Assembly: GCA_017480545.1 (NCBI GenBank)
Contig: JAFVAI010000036.1
Location: forward strand, 1-64,000
Length of the DNA stretch: 64,000 nucleotides
Source of the DNA: Schwartzia sp. (in: firmicutes)
GTDB lineage: Bacteria > Bacillota > Negativicutes > Selenomonadales > Selenomonadaceae
Direction: 5' to 3'
Shown here: piece after piece, positions 29,809 to 39,198 of the stretch
Position numbering within the stretch: position 1 is the stretch's first letter
Layout of the letters: each line of letters begins with the position of its first letter
Notes under the pieces: generated by a model
Seen by the model: the letters and a program-made list of their open reading frames with translations, nothing else
What the model was told of the DNA's origin: nothing
Databases searched by the model: none
Made by a program: the position numbers and the translations under genes

Positions 29809-31608
29809 ATGGAATGGGCAACGGACTTGGAAATGTATCGGGAGGCGCTGCGCGCCGAGCGGATCGGCGTGGCCCGATGGGATCTCAAGCTTGACCGCGT
29901 TTTCGGCGACTCGACGATGATGGTGCTTTACCCCGACCATCTGACCAACGGGGCGTATTCCGAGTTTTTGCTGCGCCGCCCCGACCTGCACCCGAACGAC
30001 GTGAAATTCTTCGAGGCGCTGGTGCGCTTCGTGCAGGCGCCGCATCACGAATACGCCGGCAAATCCCACGAAATTGTCGTCGACTTCCGGCTGGCGGACG
30101 CGGGGAACCGCGAGCAATGGTTTCACGCGCACTATACCATTCATTTCGAGAAGGAACAGCCCCGGAGCGCCGTCCTGTTGCTCCGCAGCACGGACTCCGA
30201 GCACCGGCAGGCGGAAACGCTCCGGCAGAAGGCCGAGCGCGACGCCCTGACCGGGCTCTACAACAAGGGCCACGCCCGGGAGCTGATCGACGAGGCGTTG
30301 GCCGTCCCCGGCACGACGAAAGCCCTGCTGGTGCTGGACATGGACGGCTTCAAGAAAGTGAACGACAACCTCGGCCATCTCTTCGGCGACGCGGTGATTT
30401 CCGACATGGCGCTGTCGCTGGCGGAAGTCTTTTCCTCGGAGGGCGACATCATCGGCCGGGTGGGCGGCGACGAGTTCGTCGTGCTGCTGCGGGACATCGG
30501 GAGCCGTGACGCGGTGGTGGCTAGCTGCGAAAAGCTCCGGGACATGCTGCGCCGCAGCTTCGAGTACGGGAAAAACCAGACGCTGAACGTCAGCGGCAGC
30601 GTCGGCATCGCCCTGTCGCCGGAGTTCGGCGACTCCTTCGAGGCGCTTTTCTCCTGCGCGGACAAGGCGCTCTACGAGGCCAAGCGGAGCGGGCGGGACA
30701 CGCAGGTCTTTTACACGGACGAGCTGCGCGAGGGCGAGAAAAAGAACGCGGGGGAAAACGAGATTGTCGAAGGGCGGCAAGCGCTCCTTGATCATCCCGT
30801 GGAATTTATTTTCCGAATGCTCTACGAAACGAGGAACCAGCGCATCACCGTGCAGACCCTTTTGTCGCTTTTCGCGAAATATTTTATGGTGCAGCGGGTC
30901 GTGATTTACCAGAGCCAGGGCGAGAACCCCGGCTGTTGGTTCGAGTGGTGCGCCGACGGGACGATACCGACGGCGGAGGCCCATGAGGGCGCCGTCGGCG
31001 AATTTCTCAACCGGACGTACCGAAAAGAAATCTACGGGCGTTTCCTGGAGTTCTCGGACACGTCGAAAGTCAACGGCCCCATGGGGACGCTGATGCCGGA
31101 GCGGAACATTTTCGCGCTGCTCTATGTGAACGTCATGGACGGGGAGAAGCGGATCGGCTGCGTCGGCTTCGAGGATTGCCGGGGGACGCGGATATGGACC
31201 AAGCGGGAGCATGAAATCCTTCGGACTTTCGCCGACATCCTCGGCACCTTCCTGATGGACCAGATGCGCTACAAGATGGTGCGGCGGGGCTACCGCCGCT
31301 TGCAGGGGCTGCTGGACGCCGTCGCGGGGCGTTTTTGGGTCGTCGACACGACGGACGGCCATATCGCCTATATGAACCGGGCGACACGGACGATGCTCGC
31401 CGACAGCGGAAACGACGAAACGAAAAACTGCTACAAGGTGCGCACCGACACGAACCGCCCCTGCGTCCGCTGCGAGTACGCGGATCTCCACGCGGACTGC
31501 CCCGGCGCGCTGCCCCTGCGGCAGGAAGCGGAGCGCCGCGGCCTCGCCCCTATCCCGATCCGTTGGAACGAGGGGCTGGACGGGCGGCTTTACCTCATCG
31601 ACGCATGA
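29809..31608 (+). CDS. PAS-GGDEF-GAF-type diguanylate cyclase with Cys-rich C-terminal sensor
   Basis: 599 residues, no membrane segment. The N-terminal 125 or so residues look like a PAS fold. The GGDEF domain (about 140-300) has DALTGLYNK, VLDMDGFKKVNDN and an intact active site RVGGDEF; no RxxD inhibitory site is seen five residues upstream. A GAF-like region (about 330-490) follows. A C-terminal PAS-like segment carries CYKVRTDTNRPCVRC and a further Cys (ADCPGA), a layout common in Negativicutes GGDEF proteins that could bind a metal or haem (inference). Predicted to make c-di-GMP. The ATG at 29809 follows GGGAG; an upstream ATG at 29788 is possible. Confidence 0.85.
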   Translation: MEWATDLEMYREALRAERIGVARWDLKLDRVFGDSTMMVLYPDHLTNGAYSEFLLRRPDLHPNDVKFFEALVRFVQAPHHEYAGKSHEIVVDFRLADAGNREQWFHAHYTIHFEKEQPRSAVLLLRSTDSEHRQAETLRQKAERDALTGLYNKGHARELIDEALAVPGTTKALLVLDMDGFKKVNDNLGHLFGDAVISDMALSLAEVFSSEGDIIGRVGGDEFVVLLRDIGSRDAVVASCEKLRDMLRRSFEYGKNQTLNVSGSVGIALSPEFGDSFEALFSCADKALYEAKRSGRDTQVFYTDELREGEKKNAGENEIVEGRQALLDHPVEFIFRMLYETRNQRITVQTLLSLFAKYFMVQRVVIYQSQGENPGCWFEWCADGTIPTAEAHEGAVGEFLNRTYRKEIYGRFLEFSDTSKVNGPMGTLMPERNIFALLYVNVMDGEKRIGCVGFEDCRGTRIWTKREHEILRTFADILGTFLMDQMRYKMVRRGYRRLQGLLDAVAGRFWVVDTTDGHIAYMNRATRTMLADSGNDETKNCYKVRTDTNRPCVRCEYADLHADCPGALPLRQEAERRGLAPIPIRWNEGLDGRLYLIDA

Positions 31609-31766
31609 TGCAATCCTATAGAAAAATTTTCACGATTTCATATTGACAGACAACTTTCGGTGTGCAAAAATGAAAATGTCATTTCCATATTCAAAAATTC
31701 CGGGCGCATACCCGATGAAATATATCCTTTCGGCCTCATACATTTTAAGAAACGGGGGAAAACACG

Positions 31767-33500
31767 ATGAATCAATTTTCAATCAAGGCAAGGCTGATGA
31801 TGGGCTTCGGCGCCATCGTCGCGCTGTTCATTCTCTTCGCCGCGTTCGTTTACAAGGAAATGATCGACGTGGACGAGAATCTGGAATTGATTACCGAGGA
31901 TCTCACAGAAATCACCGAGCAGATCAACGAAATCGACCGCGCGGCGGGCGACGGCCGCCGCTCCATGCTGGTGGTGCTCGCGCTCCGCAACACCAACGAG
32001 GCGAGCAAGAAGGTGGCGGAAATCCAGGCGGCGCATGACGAGGCGAACCAAAGCATCGCGAAGGCAAAGAGCCTGATCGAGAAAGCGGAGTACGGCACCG
32101 AGTCCGACCGCAAAAACGACATCGCCACCCTCGACAGCATCGACAAATTCTGGAAGGTCTACGAGGCCGACGAGAGCCAAGCCATCCAGCTCGCGGCGGC
32201 GGGGGACTTCGACGGCGCCCTGCGCTTGGTCGCGCAAGGCGAAGGACGCAAGGCTTACCAGCAGATGAACAAATTGGTGGACGGGCTGATCGAAAGGTGC
32301 GACAAACTGGCCGACGAAGCAGGAAAAACGTCGCAGGAAGATGTCCACAACATGATGCACTACGCGCTTGCCGCCGCCGTCATCGCGGTCATTCTCTCCG
32401 TTGTCATCGCGTTCCTGCTCATTAAGACCATCCAGAGCGGCTGCGAGGAGCTGCTCCGCGTCTCGGAGCTCGTGGCGAGGGGCGACCTGACGCAGCGGGC
32501 GGATATCGACGGCGACAACGAATTCGCTTCCCTCGCCGCCAGCAACAACACGATGATCGCGAATATGCGCAAGCTCATCAAGCAGATCCAGGATTCGGCG
32601 CAGCAAGTCGCCGCTTCCTCCGAAGAACTGAACGCGAACTCCCAGCAGTCCGCCGAAGTTTCCCAGACCATCGCCCAGTCCGTCACGGATATGTCGGCGG
32701 CGGCGACGGCGCAGCTGGAGACGATGGGCGACACCGTCAACATGACGAGCGAGGTTTCCCGCGACGCGCAGGCCACAGCGGAGGTCGTGCGCACCACGGC
32801 GGAGCAAACGAAGCACGCGCTGGAGCAGGCGCAGGCGGGCAGCGAGCTCGTCGGCACCACCGTCTCGCAGATGCAGCAGGTCGCGCAGGAAGTGGACGAG
32901 TCCGCCAAGGTCGTCGAAAAGCTCGGCGAACGCTCGAAGGAAATCGGCCAGATTGTCGAAAGCATCTCGGCCATCGCCGACCAGACGAACCTCCTCGCGC
33001 TGAACGCCGCCATCGAGGCCGCCCGCGCCGGGGAAGCGGGACGCGGCTTCTCCGTCGTCGCCGAGGAAGTCCGGAAACTTGCGGAGCAGTCGCAGGATTC
33101 CGCCCAGCATATCAGCACATTGATCGGCTCCATCCAGAGCGACACGGCCCAAGCGGTGGACGCGATGGCGCGCGGCACCGCGAAGGTCAAGGAAGGCTCC
33201 GCCAGCGTCGATTCCCTCGGCTCGGCCTTCGAGTCCATCCGCAGCGTCGTCGAAGATTTGAGCCGCGAGGCCACGGCCTCCCTCGGCACCTTCGAGGCGT
33301 TGGAGCAGAAAATCGACGGCATCGCGTCCTCGGCACGGGACGTCGCAAGCTCCGCGAAATCGGTCAACGACGAAGCCCAGTCCGCTTCCGCTTCCGTGCA
33401 GGAGCAGTCAGCGGGCATGGAAGAAATCGCCTCGGCCTCGTCCAGCCTCGCGACGCTGGCGAACAGCCTGAACAGCGCCGTAGGGCAGTTCAGGGTATAA
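31767..33500 (+). CDS. Methyl-accepting chemotaxis protein
   Basis: 577 residues. Membrane segments lie at about 10-28 and 192-212 and flank a four-helix-bundle periplasmic domain; a HAMP domain (about 212-265) and the long cytoplasmic coiled-coil signalling domain follow. The highly conserved hairpin tip reads [20 protein letters not shown] followed by [17 protein letters not shown]. No C-terminal CheR/CheB pentapeptide. ATG behind GGGG; monocistronic, with a strong terminator after it. Its presence suggests a motile or surface-responsive organism. Confidence 0.95.
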   Translation: MNQFSIKARLMMGFGAIVALFILFAAFVYKEMIDVDENLELITEDLTEITEQINEIDRAAGDGRRSMLVVLALRNTNEASKKVAEIQAAHDEANQSIAKAKSLIEKAEYGTESDRKNDIATLDSIDKFWKVYEADESQAIQLAAAGDFDGALRLVAQGEGRKAYQQMNKLVDGLIERCDKLADEAGKTSQEDVHNMMHYALAAAVIAVILSVVIAFLLIKTIQSGCEELLRVSELVARGDLTQRADIDGDNEFASLAASNNTMIANMRKLIKQIQDSAQQVAASSEELNANSQQSAEVSQTIAQSVTDMSAAATAQLETMGDTVNMTSEVSRDAQATAEVVRTTAEQTKHALEQAQAGSELVGTTVSQMQQVAQEVDESAKVVEKLGERSKEIGQIVESISAIADQTNLLALNAAIEAARAGEAGRGFSVVAEEVRKLAEQSQDSAQHISTLIGSIQSDTAQAVDAMARGTAKVKEGSASVDSLGSAFESIRSVVEDLSREATASLGTFEALEQKIDGIASSARDVASSAKSVNDEAQSASASVQEQSAGMEEIASASSSLATLANSLNSAVGQFRV

Positions 33501-33520
33501 CCGCAACAACGCAAAAACGA

Positions 33521-33566
33521 AGGGCTGGCGGCAAGAAGAATTTTCTTCCTGCGCCAGCCCTTTTTT
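33521..33566 (+). terminator. Terminator after the chemoreceptor gene
   Basis: Stem AGGGCTGGCG...CGCCAGCCCT with inner AAGAAGAA/TTCTTCTT pairing and a TTTTTT tail. Confidence 0.9.
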
Positions 33567-33620
33567 GCGGCCAAAGATGATTATCCAAGGCCTCTCTAGA
33601 TACCTCCAAAGCCATCCTAA

Positions 33621-33649
33621 TTGACAGTAAATAAGGGAAAAGGTATGAT
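33621..33649 (+). promoter_or_regulatory. Promoter of the small two-gene unit 33685-34388
   Basis: TTGACA (33621-33626), 17-nt spacer, TATGAT (33644-33649). Confidence 0.75.
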
Positions 33650-33684
33650 AAAGGAAAGAAAAATATAGAAAGGAGTTGGACATA

Positions 33685-33936
33685 ATGGAAAAACGCATGA
33701 CGTGGAAAGAGATACAGGAGACGTATCCCGATCAATGGGTAGGGCTATCCAAAGTGGAATGGGACGCTCCCGATGGAGCAAATGTCGTATCGGCGATAGT
33801 AAAATACACGAACAAAACAAATCCTGACGAACTCTATGGAATGCAAATCAGCGGCCAGGATATCTATACAACATATACCACACCGCAAAACTTTCCATAC
33901 GGGCAAGTTTTGATTTGGGGGTGCGACGAAGATTGA
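33685..33936 (+). CDS. Small protein of unknown function, paired with a retropepsin-like protein
   Basis: 83 residues, acidic at both ends (MEKRMTWKEIQETYPDQWV; C-terminus GCDED). No signal peptide or membrane segment. Not recognised. ATG at 33685 with AAAGGAG 9 nt upstream. It has its own consensus promoter and is followed at once by the aspartic-protease-like gene, with the two coding ends almost touching. They probably form one operon, and the first protein may be a partner or substrate of the second (inference only). Confidence 0.7.
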   Translation: MEKRMTWKEIQETYPDQWVGLSKVEWDAPDGANVVSAIVKYTNKTNPDELYGMQISGQDIYTTYTTPQNFPYGQVLIWGCDED

Positions 33937-33941
33937 AGCAG

Positions 33942-34388
33942 ATGACATTAAAATTGATAGAAGCTTATCAACGTCCCGTAATCAAGTTGGCTGATTTCTT
34001 CGGTTTGGAAGCACTCTTGGATACAGGCGCGGTCTATCCTATATGGATGAACGGCGAAGAAACTCTTCGTCAATTCAAGACAACCAAGGTAAAAGGCCCT
34101 GTCGAATTTGGCGGCCTCGGCGGCATGACGAGAGGCTCGCTTTATGAAATACCCGTCTTTCAGCTTGGCGGTCTCATCTATCCGCGCATGAGGATTATCG
34201 CCCATCGGTCAAATTTTCCCGTGCCCATTTTGCTCCCCGCCACCATGTTCAATAATCTCATCTACGAAATCGACAATCAGCATCACCGCTTGAATATCAC
34301 CGTTCCCGACGGCGAATCGGTCAGCCGCAATCTCACCATCAAGGACGAAAACGGACGGTTGCACGTCTTTTGCAGCTCCGCCGAATAA
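33942..34388 (+). CDS. Retropepsin-like aspartic protease family protein
   Basis: About 148 residues. The segment EALLDTGAVYPIW carries the DTGA catalytic triad motif of single-domain aspartic proteases, which work as dimers. A hydrophobic-Gly segment (PVFQLGGLIYPRMRIIA) follows as in that fold. No signal peptide or membrane anchor, so probably cytosolic. The start is uncertain: the ATG at 33942, or in-frame non-ATG starts from 33915 that would overlap the gene before. A terminator follows. Confidence 0.68.
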   Translation: MTLKLIEAYQRPVIKLADFFGLEALLDTGAVYPIWMNGEETLRQFKTTKVKGPVEFGGLGGMTRGSLYEIPVFQLGGLIYPRMRIIAHRSNFPVPILLPATMFNNLIYEIDNQHHRLNITVPDGESVSRNLTIKDENGRLHVFCSSAE

Positions 34389-34396
34389 CATACATT

Positions 34397-34429
34397 CTGC
34401 CCGCAGGCAATGCCTGCGGGCAGTTTTTT
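34397..34429 (+). terminator. Terminator of the retropepsin unit
   Basis: Stem CTGCCCGCAGGCA/TGCCTGCGGGCAG with a TTTTTT tail. Confidence 0.9.
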
Positions 34430-34473
34430 GGATCAAGTTTTGTATTACTCCGGCCAGTAAAAATAATCAAACT

Positions 34474-37353
34474 TCACGCGCATTCGTGCGCCTCGATAAA
34501 TTCCACAAACTTTTCGTTGTGCATGGGGCGGGAGAACAGGAAGCCTTGGCCGTAGGTGCAGCCGTTGTCCAACAGGAGCCGCTCTTGTTCCTCGGTCTCG
34601 ATGCCTTCGCAGAGCACCAGCATATTGAGGCTGGTGCCGAAGTTCACCACGTTGTTGAGGATTTTCTGCCCCCGGGGCGACTCTTCGGAGGCCAGGAGCA
34701 TGCTCCGGTCGATTTTCATGATGTCCATCGGCAGCTTTTGGAGCATGGCGATGGACGAATAGCCCGTGCAGAAATCGTCCATGGCGATCGCGTACCCCAT
34801 CTCCCGGAGCGCCGCCACAATCGCCGTCGCGCTGGTGCTTTCCTCTTTCGTGTCATAGTCGATGAAGGCGGTCTCGGTGAGCTCCAGCTCCACCGCGCCG
34901 TGAGGCAGCGCGAAGCTGTCCTTGATCTCCCGCATTCGTTCGAGGAAGCCCGCCTCGCGCATATGCAGCCCGGAAAGGTTCACCGCGATGGGAACGATTT
35001 TCTTTCCTTCCGCCAAGAATTTCTGTTGCAGCTTGCAGACGTGCTCCAGCATATAGTAATCGAAGGGGATGATGAAGCCGTTTTTCTCGAAAAGGTCGAT
35101 GAACCGGTACGGCATCAGGAAACCCAGTTCCGGGCTTTGCCAGCGGACCAGCGACTCCGCGCCGATGACCTTGTGGGTGCGGAGGTCGTATTTCGGTTGG
35201 AGCCAGACCTCGAATTCCTCGTTTTCGAGCGCCTTGCCCATCAAATCCTCGATCTTCTTTTCCAACACACGCCGGTTTTGCAGTTCCTCGTCATAAACGC
35301 CGATGGCCTCCCCATGCTGCACAGCCTCGTTCCGCGCCACGGCGGCGTTCGTCATCAGCGTCGGCATATCCACGGGCAGCTTTGCCGGAATGTCGCAAAT
35401 GCCCGCCCGGTAGCTCATGCGGATGGACACGTTGTCGCCCTCGATCTCGGCCCCGCCCGCCATGAGCTTTTCCACTGCCTCATAGGGCGTCATGCCCTCC
35501 GCTTTCCGGCAGACCAGATACATTTGCGAAAGCTCCGAGCTGATAGAGTCGTAAAGAATCCAGTCGTGTTTCTCCCGGATATCCGCCACCAGATTTTTGA
35601 GGCCGGAGAAAAGGACGTTTTGGTTGTAGGTCGCCCGCAGGAGGTCAAAGCGGTACACGCTGCAATTCAAAAGGAACAGCCGGCCCGCGAGCAAATCGTC
35701 CTTATGGTTCTTCCTGAGGAGGCTCGGCACGAATTTTTCCAGCCAGCTCATGGTATGCGTCCCGGTGAAGGGATTCCGGTAGGCCGCATCAAAAAGCTTC
35801 AGCGAGTTTTTCTTGCGGATGCGGCTGATATAGGCAAGAACGCCGATGACGGCGGCGGCAACCGTCAGCACCGCGCCGAGGACACCCAAGGGATTTTCGT
35901 ACACATAGGTTTTCCAGCTTTTTTCCGCCGCGACTTGGTTCATGTATTTCTGCACAATCTGGCGGATTTTCGCTTGGCCGATATGGGCGATTTCCTTGTT
36001 CATGATGCTGAGGAGGCGCGGATCCTCGCCCTCGCCGACAGCCATCGCCATGCGCGTTTTCGCCACGCCATGGCCGGTGGTGTAAAGGTCGTTGTAATGT
36101 ACGAGCTCCTGCCGGACACTGAGGGACTTCGCGAAGAGCAGATCAGCCTGCCCCCGGCTCACCGCCTCGAAACAATCCGAAAAGGTGGCGCACCAAAGGA
36201 TTTTGTCCTCGGGGTAATGCTGCGTGACATAGTTTTGGATGAAAAAATGCTTGCGCGGGCAAGCCACCCGGGGCGAATCCGGCAAATCCCCGTACCGGCG
36301 CATGACCGGCACATACTCATATTCCAAATACGCGTCCGTGATGTTCGCGTTGTATTCCTCGGCCCGATTGTGGTTCGCGTTGATATGGGTAACGACATCG
36401 ATGTCCCCGTCCGCCAGCATTTCCATCATTTTCGCGTTGTTCTTGACCTTTTTCAGGTCAAAGCGAACACCCAAGTCTTCCCCGGCGAGATCCAAGATAT
36501 CCCGGATGATGCCCTTGACCTCGTCGCCCTCTAAATAAGTCAGCGGCGGCTGGTTGCCGGAGCTGGCGGCGGAAATCACCGGATGCTCGCGCAAGTACTC
36601 CCGCTCCTCGCGGCTCAGCACGAGGGGAACGCCGTCCTCGAAATGCAGGGAATCGGTGCGGAAGCCGGGGTCGATGAGCAGGGCCTGCCGGATGCCCGAC
36701 GCGACCGCCTGCTTGACGGCCATATTGCCGCGCTTCACCATCAGGAAAATATTGGAAGGAAACAGGATGCGCTCCACGGGCGCCGTATCGTCGAACCGGA
36801 AACTGCTGGTGATATAGCCGCCGATCTCCCCGTTCCGGTAGTCCCGGCGCAAAAGCTCCTCGTCATGGTACGGCACGAACTCGAATTCCTCGAGAAGCCA
36901 CCGCTCGGAATCGTCGGGATGGTCCCGCAGGAAACCGAGCAACAGGTCGTACACCGGCGCGTAATAACCGACGCGGGTTTTCCCCGTCGCTACGCCGTCT
37001 CTCTGCGGGCACGCCAAATACACGGTGGTCGGGGCGATGAACCAACCGATGGGCTCGACGGCTTCCGTCCCGTATTCCCGGCGCACCATGAGCCCCGCAA
37101 ACACGTCGATCTCCCCGGAAAGCAAGGCGCGCTCGGCATCCCCCGGCGCGGTTTCCCGGTACGCCGCGGTGTACCCCGTGTACGCCAAGGACTTTTCGAG
37201 ATTCTCGTAAATCGCCCCGGCGTAATCGCCGTTCTCGTTTTTCGTGAAATACCCCGGCGAATTCACATACCCGATTTTCAGGACGGGCTCGGCCCCGCAG
37301 GGGCTCGCGAAACAGATGGCCGCCGCCAGAAGGACGCACAGTCGGCGCAACAT
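34474..37353 (-). CDS. Two periplasmic solute-binding domains, TM, degenerate GGDEF and EAL phosphodiesterase
   Basis: 959 residues. A signal peptide (LCVLLAAAICFASPCGAE) is followed by two tandem SBP_bac_3-like domains (about 20-255 and 260-500), a transmembrane helix (about 517-540), a GGDEF-like region lacking the GGDEF signature, and an EAL domain (about 705-955). EAL residues present: ESLVRW (EAL to ESL, Glu kept), VNLSG, ELTET, MDDFCTGYSS (usual Gly replaced by Cys), MKIDRS, CEGIETEEQ and YGQGFLFSRPM, so c-di-GMP hydrolysis is plausible. It probably senses an amino acid or similar ligand in the periplasm. It lies downstream of the GGDEF gene at 37573, with repeat element copy 2 between them. 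Confidence 0.88.
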   Translation of the reverse strand: MLRRLCVLLAAAICFASPCGAEPVLKIGYVNSPGYFTKNENGDYAGAIYENLEKSLAYTGYTAAYRETAPGDAERALLSGEIDVFAGLMVRREYGTEAVEPIGWFIAPTTVYLACPQRDGVATGKTRVGYYAPVYDLLLGFLRDHPDDSERWLLEEFEFVPYHDEELLRRDYRNGEIGGYITSSFRFDDTAPVERILFPSNIFLMVKRGNMAVKQAVASGIRQALLIDPGFRTDSLHFEDGVPLVLSREEREYLREHPVISAASSGNQPPLTYLEGDEVKGIIRDILDLAGEDLGVRFDLKKVKNNAKMMEMLADGDIDVVTHINANHNRAEEYNANITDAYLEYEYVPVMRRYGDLPDSPRVACPRKHFFIQNYVTQHYPEDKILWCATFSDCFEAVSRGQADLLFAKSLSVRQELVHYNDLYTTGHGVAKTRMAMAVGEGEDPRLLSIMNKEIAHIGQAKIRQIVQKYMNQVAAEKSWKTYVYENPLGVLGAVLTVAAAVIGVLAYISRIRKKNSLKLFDAAYRNPFTGTHTMSWLEKFVPSLLRKNHKDDLLAGRLFLLNCSVYRFDLLRATYNQNVLFSGLKNLVADIREKHDWILYDSISSELSQMYLVCRKAEGMTPYEAVEKLMAGGAEIEGDNVSIRMSYRAGICDIPAKLPVDMPTLMTNAAVARNEAVQHGEAIGVYDEELQNRRVLEKKIEDLMGKALENEEFEVWLQPKYDLRTHKVIGAESLVRWQSPELGFLMPYRFIDLFEKNGFIIPFDYYMLEHVCKLQQKFLAEGKKIVPIAVNLSGLHMREAGFLERMREIKDSFALPHGAVELELTETAFIDYDTKEESTSATAIVAALREMGYAIAMDDFCTGYSSIAMLQKLPMDIMKIDRSMLLASEESPRGQKILNNVVNFGTSLNMLVLCEGIETEEQERLLLDNGCTYGQGFLFSRPMHNEKFVEFIEAHECA

Positions 37354-37408
37354 GCCAGTCTCTCCTTTCTCCGCTTGTCCACTTATCCACTTATCCACAA
37401 AGCGCCTG

Positions 37409-37576
37409 TTAAGGAAACGCCGAACAAGTCCCGCCGCGCCCCTGCCGGGTCTTTTTCCGTCATGCCGCGTCAAAGTGCTCTCGACGTAGCGATGCTACGC
37501 CTTCGAGCCCTTTTCCTTGCCTGACGAAAAAATCCCTCGGCAGGGTCACGACTTGACTTATTCGGCGTTTCCTTAA
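37409..37576. repeat. 168-bp near-palindromic element, copy 2 (between two c-di-GMP genes)
   Basis: Same length, TTAA ends and fold as copy 1 at 20447-20614. The apex GTAGC-GAT-GCTAC and the outer arms are conserved. The inner stem differs (AAAGTGCTC/GAGCCCTTT here, GATGCCGT/ACGCCATC in copy 1), yet pairing is kept with a single mismatch at the same position. The right TTAA supplies the TAA stop of the upstream GGDEF gene. Confidence 0.85.
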
Positions 37577-39132
37577 TAACGTATCGCGGTCTCCCTCCGG
37601 TTCTGCTTTGCCTCGTACAGGCATTCGTCCGCCTTGTGCATCAGGGCGGATATGTCGGCCCCCGGTGTGCAGACGAAGGAGGTCGCCCCGATGGAAAGCT
37701 CCACATAGTACGGCTTCTTGCTTTCCGCGTTGTAGTCCCGCATCAAGGCTCTTGTCCGCTCCACGGCTTCGACACCGTTCCCGTGCGCCGCGCAGAGGAA
37801 AATCACGAATTCGTCGCCGCCCACGCGGCCGATGATCGCGCGTTCCCCGAATCCCGAGCGCAGCATCCGCGCCGCAGCGGAAATGGCATCGTCCCCTGCC
37901 GCGTGGCCGATCTTGTCGTTGATGTGCTTCAGATGATCCAAGTCGGCAAAGACGAGCACCGCCTCGTTGCCCGCGTATTCCTTCATGGCTTCGCCGACTT
38001 TTTCCTTGAAACCGTACCGGTTCAAAAGCCCGGTCAGTTCGTCGGAGGAGGCCTTGCGCTCCAACTGACGGCTCTTGTCGTGCAGGGAACGCAAATGCTC
38101 GATGCCCTCTTCCAACGCCCCGATCTCGTCCGTCTCGCCATCGTCTTCGGCGGTTCCCTCGAGACTCCGGAATTCGCGGGCCACCTTGTTCAGCGGCGCC
38201 GTTATGGTTTCCGCGAAGAAACGGACAATCAAAAACGCCAGCAGCACAGCAACGAGGAACACCGCCGCCACCACCTGCAACAGGCGGCGAATCTCTCCGT
38301 CGATCCGCTCCAGCGGATAGCAGGAAACGACCGCCCAACGGTTCCCCGCGATCTGGAACGGCGTCACGGCGCCAAAACGCTCCGAACCGTCCAACGCGCG
38401 AAACGCGGTGAAGGTCTGCTCCTCCGTGGCGAGAGACGTGCGGATCGCGTAAGCCAGCCGTTGGTCGGGCGAGCCCTCGCCCATGAGATTGTCACGCCCA
38501 ACCATTTCGGAAAGCTCGTTGGCACCGACCACAAGCCCGTCCTCGTCGATGATATAGAGATTCTCGTCCGAGAAGATCGCGTTCGCCACCACCCGATCCA
38601 CCAACGTGGAAAGATGAACCGAGGCGAACAGCACACCGCCAAGCTCGCCATTCTCGAACACCGGCTGGAGCACCATCGTCTGCATCTTTTTCGTCGTCTC
38701 GCCGAGGAACGGCTTGGAAATGTACGGCTCCCCGGTGCGGAGCACCTGCCGGAAATACGCCCGCGAGCCGCGGTCGAGATGCTTGCCGTCGGCGCGCAGC
38801 GTCTGCCCGTCGGGCCGCGCGAAAAGCGTCTGCCCGATCAGCGGGCTCGTCCTCTTCAGTTCGTTCAGTTCCCGCAGGATCGCGTCCTCATCCCCCGAAA
38901 GAAACGCCTCGGGGTGCGCCGCCGCCACCTTCAGCGGCAGCTGGATATCCGCCACGGAAATCTGCATCCGGAGCGCCGCCTCGTTGCCGAGGCACCGTGC
39001 CACCAGCACGCCGCCCTCCGACAGGGATTCACGGGCCATATAGTAAGTGAGGCCGGAAATCAGCACAAAGCAGAGCGCCAAAAGCGGCAAAAGCACCATC
39101 ATGAACCGGGCATGGACCGACTTGATCGTCAT
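37573..39132 (-). CDS. Membrane diguanylate cyclase with periplasmic dCache-type sensor and HAMP
   Basis: 519 residues. TM helix 1 (about 10-30) is followed by a periplasmic Cache-like sensor (FARPDGQTLRADG, SRAYFRQVLRTGEPYIS, AVVSCYPLERID), TM helix 2 (about 290-310), a HAMP segment and a GGDEF domain (about 365-519) with DELTGLLNRYGF and an intact RVGGDEF. No RxxD inhibitory site directly upstream. Predicted c-di-GMP synthase responding to a small extracellular ligand. It lies just after the terminator of riboswitch RNA 2; no strong promoter of its own is visible, so readthrough from that RNA is possible. Confidence 0.88.
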   Translation of the reverse strand: MTIKSVHARFMMVLLPLLALCFVLISGLTYYMARESLSEGGVLVARCLGNEAALRMQISVADIQLPLKVAAAHPEAFLSGDEDAILRELNELKRTSPLIGQTLFARPDGQTLRADGKHLDRGSRAYFRQVLRTGEPYISKPFLGETTKKMQTMVLQPVFENGELGGVLFASVHLSTLVDRVVANAIFSDENLYIIDEDGLVVGANELSEMVGRDNLMGEGSPDQRLAYAIRTSLATEEQTFTAFRALDGSERFGAVTPFQIAGNRWAVVSCYPLERIDGEIRRLLQVVAAVFLVAVLLAFLIVRFFAETITAPLNKVAREFRSLEGTAEDDGETDEIGALEEGIEHLRSLHDKSRQLERKASSDELTGLLNRYGFKEKVGEAMKEYAGNEAVLVFADLDHLKHINDKIGHAAGDDAISAAARMLRSGFGERAIIGRVGGDEFVIFLCAAHGNGVEAVERTRALMRDYNAESKKPYYVELSIGATSFVCTPGADISALMHKADECLYEAKQNRRETAIRY

Positions 39133-39198
39133 CCGTTTTCATCGCCTTTCGATACGCTTGTCTGTCCGTTGCTTCATCGCATCGATTCCGTATACAGG

